Notes: a model not told the origin generated them from the letters alone. Positions 1 to 7,227 are shown, counted from the stretch's first letter. The stretch is 10,266 bases of DNA from CAYOVG01 sp964407285 (GCA_964407285.1 CAYOVG010000267.1:1-10266), one strand, 5' to 3'. Numbers and translations are program-made.

Positions 1-84
1 TTCGGTCAAGTGCTTTTCACGCCCGTGCGTCGCAGGAGTGAACGCATCCACGATATCGTCCCACAGGTCGCTCCAGAACCCCAT
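1..84 (-). CDS. Unrecognised protein, N-terminal 28 codons only (runs off left edge)
   Basis: An ATG at 84-82 opens a frame that stays open to the window edge. It begins MGFWSDLWDDIVDAF and continues to ...GREKHLTE, which is acidic and aromatic-rich without a signal peptide or membrane segment in the visible part. The start is supported by a strong purine-rich ribosome binding site on the minus strand at about 85-97, containing AGGGAGGGGGA. It lies 42 bp downstream of the stop codon of the metallo-hydrolase on the same strand, so the two are probably in one transcript. I do not recognise the family from 28 residues and give no function. The good ribosome binding site, the start codon and the uninterrupted frame are what is seen; membership of an operon is inferred from spacing and strand. 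Confidence 0.55.
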   Translation of the reverse strand, partial: MGFWSDLWDDIVDAFTPATHGREKHLTE

Positions 85-126
85 ATTCCCCCTCCCTCGC
101 TACGCCCTTCCACTCCCTACTCTTCC

Positions 127-765
127 TTACTCCTTCTCGAGCACCACGACGCGCACCTCGCCTTCCAGGGCGTTCTTGAAGTTCAGAGCATCGTCGCGCG
201 TTCCGACGATCGCGCCGTAATGCATGGGGATGGCGATTTCCGGCTTCATGGCCCGGGCGGCCTGCACGGCCTCATCGGCAGTCATGACATACGTTCCGGA
301 TACCGGCAGAAAGGCGATGTCCACCCGAATGTCCTTCATCTCGGGCATGAAGTCCGCGTCCCCCGCATGGTAGTAGGTAACACCGTCCAGGGTGACGACG
401 AAGGAGAGCATCCCGGCGCTCTTCGGGTGGAAGTCCTTGTTGGTGTTGTAGGCAGCAAGGGCCTCGATCTTTACGCCCGCAACATCCATGACGTCACCCG
501 GCGCAACGACGCGGACGTTCTTCCCGTCGAGCTGTTCGGCGGATTTGGCGTTCGTGACGATGACGGCTCCGTCCCGCAGCACCTTCGCCAGGTCATCGGG
601 GGAACAGTGGTCGAAGTGTTCGTGGGTGATCAGGACGATGTCGCCGGGTTTTTGAGCGCCCGAAAGCTGGTAGGGATCGAAATAGACGACCTTGCTTCCT
701 TCGAGGCGAAAACAATCATGACCCAGCCAGTGGATGTTCTTGACAGCTTCTTCCAGGTGATGCAT
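127..765 (-). CDS. Metallo-beta-lactamase-fold metal-dependent hydrolase (UPF0173/Lactamase_B_3-like)
   Basis: A 212-residue small MBL-fold protein. The metal-binding signature is THEHFDH, with H48, H50, D52 and H53. Further expected ligands are D136 in YHAGDADF and H182 in IPMHYG, and H113 in DFHPKSAG fits the extra conserved histidine of the short UPF0173-type proteins. No signal peptide or membrane segment is seen, so it should be cytoplasmic. The length matches the short single-domain members of the family. The substrate is unknown; relatives are annotated only as metal-dependent hydrolases. The frame also has an ATG at 855, giving 30 extra residues rich in K, E, T and Q, but the ATG at 765 is preferred because AAAAGGAG lies 6 nt before it and the homologous core (NIHWLGHDCF) begins ten residues later. 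The partial gene at 1-84 follows 42 bp downstream. The helicase diverges on the other strand. Confidence 0.9.
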   Translation of the reverse strand: MHHLEEAVKNIHWLGHDCFRLEGSKVVYFDPYQLSGAQKPGDIVLITHEHFDHCSPDDLAKVLRDGAVIVTNAKSAEQLDGKNVRVVAPGDVMDVAGVKIEALAAYNTNKDFHPKSAGMLSFVVTLDGVTYYHAGDADFMPEMKDIRVDIAFLPVSGTYVMTADEAVQAARAMKPEIAIPMHYGAIVGTRDDALNFKNALEGEVRVVVLEKE

Positions 766-771
766 GGTCTG

Positions 772-779
772 CTCCTTTT
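772..779 (-). promoter_or_regulatory. Ribosome binding site deciding the metallo-hydrolase start
   Basis: The minus strand reads AAAAGGAG, then the 6-nt spacer CAGACC, then ATG at 765. This is a near-ideal Shine-Dalgarno spacing and is the reason for choosing the 212-residue form over the 242-residue one starting at 855. Confidence 0.75.
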
Positions 780-856
780 CTTGATCTCTCGTTTTCGTGG
801 TCTCTTCCTTCGTGGCCTGTCGGTCTTTCGATTTCTTCAGTTCTATCGCTTGCATT

Positions 857-972
857 CAGGATTCCGGTAATGGACAACATCCTCGATCACTGTCGGAAAT
901 AACGTAAATTATCAATTTCCACCGGGCGCCGCAAGGCAAATCGGGACTCGTCGCATGATAGGGCGCTTTATC
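857..972 (+). repeat. Left copy of a diverged ~115-bp direct repeat
   Basis: The copy begins with CAGGATT, then GGTAATG, CGGAAA, CAATTTCCA and GGCAAATCGGGA, and ends with ATGAT...GCG.TTT.TC. The same words occur in the same order at 1357-1466. Aligned by hand, the last 60 bases here match the right copy at about 45 of 61 columns with one 1-nt gap; the first part is more diverged and carries 7 extra bases. The block includes an ATG at 955 at the position equivalent to the helicase start codon. It lies directly upstream of the metallo-hydrolase gene. Its function is unknown. Confidence 0.6.
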
Positions 973-1236
973 TTTTCCGGGGTACATCCGGTACTCATGG
1001 ACCTATGCATGGGACGCCCCGGCGTTCATGGGCCTCCGGCGCACTTCTTCCATTGCATTTCCTTCAGTTGCCGATAGAACGGGGTCCCGCTCAAAATCAG
1101 GAAAGTCTGAATATATATCATCGAACTGCCTGCCGTACGCGAGAGCAACGGAGCGAATAGCGCCGGCGCCGCGGCTGTCCGGAGATGCTGAACACGATAT
1201 ACCGTGAACGGGTGAACCCCTGGTTTTTTCTTGGGC

Positions 1237-1259
1237 GGTTAAGGCTTGCGGCCTCAACC
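1237..1259. repeat. Near-perfect 23-bp inverted repeat
   Basis: Left arm GGTTAAGGC (1237-1245), spacer TTGCG (1246-1250), right arm GCCTCAACC (1251-1259). Eight of nine arm positions pair. It lies about 190 bp upstream of the helicase start, between the two copies of the direct repeat. Six T residues precede it on the plus strand, but no T run follows it on either strand, so it is not a classical terminator. An operator or a structured RNA element is possible; nothing in the sequence decides. Confidence 0.4.
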
Positions 1260-1356
1260 TGCAGCGCTTCGACAGCCCGGTCGCGGCCGGCGAAGCACAG
1301 CCGCCGCGGGAGCGTCGAAATCTCTGGAACCACCCGCTCGCTCTCTTGCCTGAGTC

Positions 1357-1466
1357 CAGGATTTTGGGTAATGTTCCAGTCTCTGCCGGAAACAGCATGG
1401 GTTGACAATTTCCATACGTACGCCACCGGGCAAATCGGGATTCGAGGAATGATGCAGCGTTTTCTC
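1357..1466 (+). repeat. Right copy of the ~115-bp repeat, spanning the helicase start codon
   Basis: This is the partner of the block at 857-972, offset by 500 bp at its left end and 494 bp at its right end. The longest exact shared word is GGCAAATCGGGA (1429-1440). It ends inside the first codons of the helicase gene, so the shared sequence includes the helicase leader and its likely start (ATGATG at 1449-1454). Similarity stops after about 1466. The copy also contains TTGACA at 1402-1407. Confidence 0.6.
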
Positions 1467-4403
1467 CACGGTATTTTGAATGGGGGATGGAAGGGTACGA
1501 AGGTGATCCACAATACCGTTCTGCCCCCTCGGGAACCTCGGTACGGGCGGCTCGAGACCCCGCTCCCGGAAGTTTTGAACCAGGCCCTCACGATGCAGGG
1601 CATCCGGCGGCTCTACCTGCACCAGGCGGCGGCGCTCGAAAAGGTCCGCGCGGGACAAAACATCGTGGTGGCCACTCCCACGGCGAGCGGGAAGTCCCTC
1701 ATCTACAACCTTGCGGTCGCCGAGGCCCTCCTCTCGGACCCCGACGGCCACGCCATGTACCTGTTTCCCATCAAGGCGCTCAGCCGCGACCAACTGGAGA
1801 CGTTGAACGGCTTTTTCTCGCTGCTCCAGGGGCCGGTCCCGCTCACCGCCGCCGCCTACGACGGCGACACCACCCCCTACGAGCGGGGGAAGATCCGGCG
1901 CAAGTTCCCTCACGTGCTCCTCACCAATCCCGACATGCTGCACTACGCGCTGCTCCCCTACCACGACAAGTGGGAAAAATTCTGGAAATCGCTTCGCTTC
2001 GTCATCGTCGATGAAATGCACACCTACCGGGGAGTATTCGGGAGCCACGTGGCGCGGATTTTTCGGCGTCTCCACCGGATCTGCCGCCACTACGGAAGCG
2101 ACCCGCGCTTCATTTTTCTCTCGGCCACCATCGCCAACCCGAGCGGCCTCGCGGAGCAACTCATCGACCGGCCCATCACCGTGGTCGACGACCACGGCGC
2201 TCCGCACTCCAGGCGCCACTTCGTCTTCCTCGAACCGGAGGAGCCCATGACGACGGTGGCGGCGCGACTGGTTGCGCGGGCCGCCGCGTCGGACATCAAG
2301 ACCATCGTGTTCACGCAGTCGCGGAAGCTCACGGAACTGGTGCACATGAGCGTGACCCGCATGGCCCCGAAGCTCGCGGGAAAGGTGAGTTCCTACCGGG
2401 CGGGGTTCCTGGCCGGAGAGCGGCGCGTCATAGAGCAGAAGCTGGCTTCGGGGGAGTTGGCGGCGGTCGTATCGACGAGCGCGCTCGAGATGGGGATCGA
2501 TGTGGGGAGCCTCGACCTGTGCATCCTGGTGGGATATCCGGGCACGGTCATGAACACGTGGCAGAGGGGCGGGCGCGTGGGACGGGAGGGCCGGGAGTCG
2601 GCTATCATCCTGCTGCCCCAGGCGGACGCGCTCGACCAGTACATTGTGAACCATCCGAAGGAATTTTTCGAGAGCCGCTACGAGATGGCGGTGGCGGACC
2701 CGTTCAACACGGAGATCCTCAAGGCCCACCTGCCCTGTGCGGCGTTCGAGCTTCCCCTGCGGCAGTCGGAGTTGGAGGGGGCTAGCGAAGCGGTGCGAAA
2801 GACGGTGGAGCGCCTCGGCGCAGCCGGAGACCTGATCCAGACGGCGGACGGGGAGCAGTGGCTCCCGCGCGCGCTGTATCCGCACAGGGACGTGGACATC
2901 CGGAGCGTCGGCGCATCCTACGCCATCCTGGCCCCGCCCCCGGCGGAAGGAGGCAAGTGGCTTCCTCTCGGGCGAAACGACGGCATCCGCGCCCTCAAGG
3001 AGTGCCACCCCGGGGCCACCTATCTGCACCGGGGCGAAGCCTACCACGTGGAGAGCCTCGATCTCAAGAAGCGCGAGATCCGGGTCAAGCGGGACAACTC
3101 CCCCCACTTCACGCGGGTGCGCAGCGAGAAGGAAACCGAGATCCTGGAGGTCCTCAAGTCGAAGCCCGCCGGCAACTTCGTCGTGCGTCTGGGGAGAATC
3201 CGGGTCACCGAATTCATCACCGGCTACGAGAAGCGGCGGTTCTTCACGCAGGAGTTGCTGGGCGTCACGCCGCTGGAGGACATGCCGCCGCAGGTCTTCG
3301 AGACCGTGGGGCTGTGGATCGAGATGGAATCGGTGCTGCAGGACCGCGTCAAGGAGGCGGGGCTGCACTTCATGGGGGGCATCCACGCCATCGAGCACGC
3401 GGCCATCAGCATGTTCCCGCTGTTCGCCCTGTGCGACAGGAACGACATCGGGGGCATTTCGACGACGCAGCACCCGCAGGTGGGCAAGGGGGCGGTGTTC
3501 ATCTACGACGGCTATCCGGGCGGGATCGGGCTGGCGGCCCGCGGCTTCGAGGTCGTCACGGCGCTGCTGGAGAAGACGAGAGACCTCATCGCGGCGTGCG
3601 AGTGTACGGAAGGGTGCCCGTCGTGCATCCATTCGCCCAAGTGCGGGTCGGGGAACAAGCCGCTCGATAAGGCGGCGGCCCTGCTCACGCTTCGCTACCT
3701 GCTCGGGGAGTTCAACTTCGACGTTCCGGCCGGGGACGCGGCGGCCGACGGAGACGGGGACCCGGCTCTCGCGCCGCCGGTCCCGGAGGAGCCTGCCGTT
3801 CCGGTCTACCGGGTGGGCTTTTTCGATCTGGAGACGCAACGCCTTGCAAACGAGGTCGGGGGATGGGGGAACAAGCACCTGATGCGCGTATCGGTGGCGG
3901 TGCTCTACGATTCGGGCGACGGCCTCTTCCACATGTACCGGGAGGACGACATCGAGGGACTCGTGCGGCGGCTCCGGGAGCTGGACCTGGTGGTGGGGTT
4001 CAACGTGAGGAGTTTCGACTACGAGGTGCTCAAGGCCTACACGACGTTCGACTTCGGGACGCTGCAGACCTTCGACATCCTGGAGGATGTGCACCGGCGG
4101 CTCGGCTACCGGCTGAGTCTCGACCACCTGGCGGAGAAGAACCTTGGCAAGTGCAAGACGGCCGACGGCCTGCAGGCGGTGCGGTGGTTCCGGGAGGGCA
4201 AGTGGGAGCCGCTCATCGAGTACTGCAAGGCGGACGTGGCGATCACCCGCGACCTCTTCCGCCACGGGATCGAGAAGGGTCACTTCCTGTACGCCGACAA
4301 GCAGGGCAGGATGCTGCGGCTGCCCACGCCCTGGACGATCGAGGAACTGGTCGGGGGGAAGGGGGCGGGCTCCGCAAGTCGTCCTAAATCGGCAGCAGGT
4401 TGA
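1449..4403 (+). CDS. MrfA/YprA-type SF2 helicase fused to an MrfB/YprB-type DEDDy exonuclease
   Basis: A 984-residue fusion. Residues ~50-390 are a DExH helicase core: HQAAA, Walker A ATPTASGKS (75-83), TNPD (159-162), DEMH (188-191), SAT (225-227), STSALEMGIDVG (342-353) and QRGGRVGREG (372-381). A region to ~745 ends in a cysteine cluster (C717, C719, C723, C726, C732), as in the DUF1998/MrfA zinc motif. An Ala/Pro/Asp linker (~757-785) leads to an RNase H-fold nuclease (787-945) with D793, E795, D857 and D929; Y925 precedes D929 as YCKAD, making it DEDDy. In Bacillus subtilis MrfA (helicase) and MrfB (exonuclease) are separate proteins that repair mitomycin-type DNA damage; the same role here is inferred. 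Start: ATG 1449 (or 1452), weak GAGGA just before it, and homology begins soon after. The frame extends to an ATG at 1185, but that extension is low-complexity. GTG 1503 is a further option. Confidence 0.9.
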   Translation: MMQRFLHGILNGGWKGTKVIHNTVLPPREPRYGRLETPLPEVLNQALTMQGIRRLYLHQAAALEKVRAGQNIVVATPTASGKSLIYNLAVAEALLSDPDGHAMYLFPIKALSRDQLETLNGFFSLLQGPVPLTAAAYDGDTTPYERGKIRRKFPHVLLTNPDMLHYALLPYHDKWEKFWKSLRFVIVDEMHTYRGVFGSHVARIFRRLHRICRHYGSDPRFIFLSATIANPSGLAEQLIDRPITVVDDHGAPHSRRHFVFLEPEEPMTTVAARLVARAAASDIKTIVFTQSRKLTELVHMSVTRMAPKLAGKVSSYRAGFLAGERRVIEQKLASGELAAVVSTSALEMGIDVGSLDLCILVGYPGTVMNTWQRGGRVGREGRESAIILLPQADALDQYIVNHPKEFFESRYEMAVADPFNTEILKAHLPCAAFELPLRQSELEGASEAVRKTVERLGAAGDLIQTADGEQWLPRALYPHRDVDIRSVGASYAILAPPPAEGGKWLPLGRNDGIRALKECHPGATYLHRGEAYHVESLDLKKREIRVKRDNSPHFTRVRSEKETEILEVLKSKPAGNFVVRLGRIRVTEFITGYEKRRFFTQELLGVTPLEDMPPQVFETVGLWIEMESVLQDRVKEAGLHFMGGIHAIEHAAISMFPLFALCDRNDIGGISTTQHPQVGKGAVFIYDGYPGGIGLAARGFEVVTALLEKTRDLIAACECTEGCPSCIHSPKCGSGNKPLDKAAALLTLRYLLGEFNFDVPAGDAAADGDGDPALAPPVPEEPAVPVYRVGFFDLETQRLANEVGGWGNKHLMRVSVAVLYDSGDGLFHMYREDDIEGLVRRLRELDLVVGFNVRSFDYEVLKAYTTFDFGTLQTFDILEDVHRRLGYRLSLDHLAEKNLGKCKTADGLQAVRWFREGKWEPLIEYCKADVAITRDLFRHGIEKGHFLYADKQGRMLRLPTPWTIEELVGGKGAGSASRPKSAAG

Positions 4404-4417
4404 AACCATCCCGCGGG

Positions 4418-4469
4418 AGGCATGCAAACCCTTATACTCCACAAAAGGTTTCTCGTTTCAGGCATGCAA
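4418..4469 (+). repeat. Pair of 10-bp direct repeats AGGCATGCAA
   Basis: The exact word AGGCATGCAA occurs at 4418-4427 and again at 4460-4469, starts 42 bp apart. The core GCATGC is self-complementary. Both copies lie in the same frame of the possible small ORF and each supplies a Met-Gln pair. Between them AAACC (4426-4430) and GGTTT (4447-4451) could also pair. Confidence 0.35.
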
Positions 4470-4550
4470 TTCATCCTGCAAGGGACGATGGCGGGACCGG
4501 AACGTAAGGGTGATTTCAACGTCTTCGTCAAGCTTTCCAGGGATCGGTAA
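4422..4550 (+). CDS. Possible 42-codon small ORF after the helicase
   Basis: The ATG lies 18 nt after the helicase stop codon and the frame runs 42 codons to TAA. The product begins MQTLILHKRFLVSGMQF and ends ...DFNVFVKLSRDR; it is basic, with a hydrophobic first third. GGGAGG precedes the ATG with only one base between, which is too close for efficient initiation; the internal ATG at 4464 has no ribosome binding site. I recognise no family. The ORF may be a chance frame or a remnant of a longer gene. Close spacing to the helicase would allow translational coupling if it is real. Confidence 0.2.
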   Translation: MQTLILHKRFLVSGMQFILQGTMAGPERKGDFNVFVKLSRDR

Positions 4551-4558
4551 TCAACCTG

Positions 4559-4577
4559 TCGAGCGTGGAGCGCTCGA
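4559..4577. terminator. Hairpin between convergent genes, possibly a bidirectional terminator
   Basis: TCGAGCG (4559-4565) and CGCTCGA (4571-4577) form a perfect 7-bp stem around the 5-nt loop TGGAG. It is about 155 bp after the helicase stop and 84 bp after the kinase stop. Neither side has a T run, so intrinsic termination is uncertain. Confidence 0.3.
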
Positions 4578-4660
4578 GTCCGGCGTTGCGGATTCGGGAG
4601 AACCCGGAGTGGGCCACACCCGTCGGCTTTTCAGCCTCCCGCGTCGATAGGCCCCGCTCG

Positions 4661-7150
4661 TCAAGCGTATGGATGATCCTTGCCGGAGGCGACAAAACCG
4701 CTTCGAGACGGGATGATCATGCGGAAGGTGCTCCCCTGACCTTCTCCCTGGCTCTCGGCCCATATCCTGCCTCCGTGCAGTTCGACCAGCTTGCTCGAAA
4801 GCGAAAGGCCGAGTCCCGTGCCGCCGAACCTTCGCGCCGCCGACCCCTCCGCCTGCTCGAACGGGACGAAGATCCGGCCGAGGTCGTCCGCCTTGATGCC
4901 GATACCGGTGTCCTTGACGAAAATCTCCACGCATTCGTGCGGCTCCAGGTTCAGCTCCACCAGGGTCCTCGCGAGCCGGTCGTCGCAGCCGGTGACCGTA
5001 TCCGCCGGGCGCCTCGCGCAGACATGTATCCTTCCTCTCTCCGGAGTGAACTTCACCGCATTGGACAAAAGATTGTAGAGGACCTGCTTCAGCTTGCGCT
5101 CGTCCGCGCCGATCCTTTCCCGGACGCCGTCCAGGTCGGTCGTGACGATGATCCGGTGGTTGTACGCTTTCTCCCTGATCATGAGCAGGCTGTCGGATAT
5201 GAGAGCGCGCAGGTCCACTTCGGAAATGCTCAGATCGGTCTTGCCCGCTTCCACCTTCGACAGATCCAGTATGTCTTCGATGAGCGAGATCAGGTGGAGG
5301 GCGCTGTCGACCACGTACCCGAGGTACTCCTCCTGTTCCTCGCCGAGCGCGCCCACCCTCTTGTCCATTACGAGCTGAGTGAATCCAAGGATTGCGTTGA
5401 GAGGCGTACGAAGCTCGTGGCTCATATTGGCCAGGAAGATGCTCTTGGCCCGGTTGGCGGCTTCCGCGCCGTCCCTGGCGTCCGCCAGTTCCCGTTCGCG
5501 CCTTTTCTGCTGCAGGATGTTCCACATGCTGCTCATGAACAGGGTCAACTGCCGGACGTCCGATTCGTCGTAGGGTACTTCCTTGTTTCCCACTCCGGCA
5601 ACGGCCACGACCATGCCGTCGTCGAGCACCGGGATGCTCATGTGGCGCAGGACCGGAAAATGGCCTTCCGGAAACCCCTGCCTGCCGGGCAGGTTCTCCG
5701 GGATGGTATTGTGGATCACGGGGCGTCTCCGGCGAATCGAGTCGGCCCAAACCCCGGCGCGGCTTATGGGGTAGTGCTCGACGCGCGTCGCCCGGCATCC
5801 TTCCAGGACCGATCGCGACCAGTGATAGAGCCGGATGCTCTCCTGGTCGGAGTTGAGGAAGTGAAGATATCCCACCTCGCTGTGAGTGAGCCTGACGCAC
5901 TCCTCCAGGGCGAACCCGCTGAGGTCCTCTTCCGACACGGACCTCATTTCGCTGAGCTCAAGGAGGGCTTCGAGGCGTTCTTCGTCGAGCTTCAGGGCCT
6001 CTTCCGCCCGTTTGCGCTCGGCGATGTCGCACTTGAGTTTCGCGTTGACTCCCACGAGTTCCGCCGTCCGCTCGGCAATTTTTCTCTCGAGGTCGGCATA
6101 CGCTTGCTTGAGCGTGTCCTCGGCAATCCTGCGGGCCCGGTGAATCCGGATGGAGTCCAGGCCGTAGGAAAGGCTGTTGGACAGCATGACGAGCAGTTCG
6201 ATTTCTTCCGCGGTGAAGGCATCGCACTCCGAGGCGTAGATGGCGAGGATGCCCGCCACCCGGTTGTCGATGTGGAGAGGAAGGGCGATGATGGAGGCAT
6301 ACCCGCGCATGGCGGTTTCCGGACTGGAAAGCGGCCGACCGGAAGGGTTTTCGGCGGATTCGGTCGAGCGTACGATGCTGGGGGCGTTCGTGCGAATTGC
6401 GGTTGTCACGGGGCATCGTCCCCACGAAGAGTCGCGCAGAGCGGCGGCGGTCGTCCCGAGGCAGCCTTGCTCGCGGTCGTACCCGGCGACGGGGACGATC
6501 TTTCGGTTTCCGTCGACGTCGGCGATGGTCGCGGCCCCGGATGCGGATGCGTCGGTATCGGTAGCGACGTATGCACGGGAGGCGTCGGCGTCCGGTTCGA
6601 CGAATCCCACCCGGGCCATCCGGTATCCCCCCACGTCTATCACGATGCGGCAGATTTCCCGCAGCAGTTCCGCTTCGTCCTTGATGTGGAACAGGGCGTG
6701 GTTGCATTCCTTCATCGCCCGGATCACCCTTTCGGCTTTGAGCAGGTCTTCCCTCTTGCGCCGGTGGTCAATCGCGTAGCGGATGGTCCGTTCCAGGAGC
6801 GGGCCGTTGAGTCCGTCTTTCGAAAGGTAGTCTACCGCTCCGGCCGCCATGGCTTCGGATTCCAGTTCGAAGTTCCCTTGTCCGGTGAAGAAGACGATCG
6901 GGGTCCTGCAATCGCACCGCCTGGCCTCTCGCAGGACATCCAGCCCACTGCGTCCCCCGAGGTAGTAATCGAGAAGACAGACATCGTAACGGGCTCCGAG
7001 GAGGGCGTCCAGCCCGGATTCGAAGTCCGCCGCCCACTGCAGCGATGCCCTGGAGATGCAGGATTTCGAGAGCAATTCGCGGACAATGGTGCGGTATTCT
7101 TCATCGTCATCGATGAGGAGTATCCTTATGGGCTGAGATGGAATTTCCAT
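4661..7150 (-). CDS. Soluble hybrid histidine kinase: receiver-GAF-GAF-HisKA-HATPase
   Basis: An 829-residue two-component protein. Residues 1-125 are a receiver with the acidic pocket D14-D16, phospho-acceptor D61 in VCLLDYYLGG, T89 and K111. Residues ~145-335 are a degenerate GAF domain, ~338-400 a coiled coil (ERKIAERTAELVGVNAKLK), and ~400-555 a second GAF-like domain. The HisKA H-box has H578 in ANMSHELRTPLN. The ATPase domain shows the N box (N693, N697), DTGIG (747-751) and GTGLGL (777-782). All catalytic residues are present. No membrane segment is seen, so it should sense a cytoplasmic ligand or receive phosphate from another kinase through its N-terminal receiver. It has no DNA-binding output and no neighbouring response regulator. 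Start: ATG 7150 has GGAG six bases upstream; the ATG at 7201 adds 17 residues before the receiver strand IRILLIDDD. The gene lies 178 bp downstream of the solute-binding-protein gene, with its own likely promoter between. Confidence 0.93.
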   Translation of the reverse strand: MEIPSQPIRILLIDDDEEYRTIVRELLSKSCISRASLQWAADFESGLDALLGARYDVCLLDYYLGGRSGLDVLREARRCDCRTPIVFFTGQGNFELESEAMAAGAVDYLSKDGLNGPLLERTIRYAIDHRRKREDLLKAERVIRAMKECNHALFHIKDEAELLREICRIVIDVGGYRMARVGFVEPDADASRAYVATDTDASASGAATIADVDGNRKIVPVAGYDREQGCLGTTAAALRDSSWGRCPVTTAIRTNAPSIVRSTESAENPSGRPLSSPETAMRGYASIIALPLHIDNRVAGILAIYASECDAFTAEEIELLVMLSNSLSYGLDSIRIHRARRIAEDTLKQAYADLERKIAERTAELVGVNAKLKCDIAERKRAEEALKLDEERLEALLELSEMRSVSEEDLSGFALEECVRLTHSEVGYLHFLNSDQESIRLYHWSRSVLEGCRATRVEHYPISRAGVWADSIRRRRPVIHNTIPENLPGRQGFPEGHFPVLRHMSIPVLDDGMVVAVAGVGNKEVPYDESDVRQLTLFMSSMWNILQQKRRERELADARDGAEAANRAKSIFLANMSHELRTPLNAILGFTQLVMDKRVGALGEEQEEYLGYVVDSALHLISLIEDILDLSKVEAGKTDLSISEVDLRALISDSLLMIREKAYNHRIIVTTDLDGVRERIGADERKLKQVLYNLLSNAVKFTPERGRIHVCARRPADTVTGCDDRLARTLVELNLEPHECVEIFVKDTGIGIKADDLGRIFVPFEQAEGSAARRFGGTGLGLSLSSKLVELHGGRIWAESQGEGQGSTFRMIIPSRSGFVASGKDHPYA

Positions 7151-7227
7151 TACATGCTCCGGGAACGAAGGAGTGAGCGGGCGCCGGTACATCCGATGCA
7201 TTCGTTGGTACGGTCCAAGGAAGGTAT

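Larger units (their letters stand above)
766..1448. other. Divergent intergenic region without a convincing gene
   Basis: This 683-bp stretch separates the divergent metallo-hydrolase and helicase genes. It holds two diverged copies of one block (about 857-972 and 1357-1466, the latter reaching into the helicase gene) and a 23-bp inverted repeat at 1237-1259. Both strands have open frames here, including a minus-strand frame at 1003-1398 whose end reads ...YSDFPDFERDPVL..., but none has a good ribosome binding site, a recognisable domain or an even codon pattern. I see no tRNA-like fold and no convincing sigma-70 promoter; TTGACA occurs at 1402-1407 but no -10 box follows at the right distance. 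Confidence 0.6.
4404..4660. other. Intergenic region between convergent genes
   Basis: The helicase (plus) and the hybrid kinase (minus) converge here. The 257 bp contain a weak 42-codon ORF, a 10-bp direct repeat and a 7-bp-stem hairpin, listed separately. No T-run terminator is visible for either gene. Confidence 0.6.

Noticed and set aside
10..870. A 286-codon plus-strand frame opposite the metallo-hydrolase
   Set aside because: It is the antisense of a clear MBL-fold protein (THEHFDH on minus) and looks like a composition shadow.
914..975. Possible GEMM (cyclic di-nucleotide) riboswitch because of GGCAAA in the repeated block
   Set aside because: The second conserved part (GGACGCAAAGCC-like) and the tetraloop-receptor helix are absent in both copies.
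955..1077. A 40-codon plus-strand ORF starting in the left repeat copy (MIGRFIFSG...), resembling the helicase start MMQRFLHG
   Set aside because: Similarity ends with the repeat, no helicase sequence follows, and codon use is irregular; treated as part of the repeat.
1003..1398. A 131-codon minus-strand frame between the metallo-hydrolase and the helicase
   Set aside because: The last third looks protein-like (FDDIYSDFPDFERD), but the first part is low-complexity Arg/Ser/Ala, it lacks a ribosome binding site, and it covers the duplicated block. A decayed gene remnant cannot be excluded.
1185..1448. N-terminal extension of the helicase to an ATG at 1185
   Set aside because: The extra 88 residues are Ser/Arg-rich without similarity to the family, overlap the repeated block and have no ribosome binding site; the conserved region starts soon after 1449.
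1254..4442. A 1062-codon open frame on the minus strand opposite the helicase
   Set aside because: Its translation is dominated by Arg, Val, Leu, His, Pro and Glu with no domain motif, and it mirrors the high-GC codons of the helicase. The plus strand carries a full set of helicase and exonuclease motifs.
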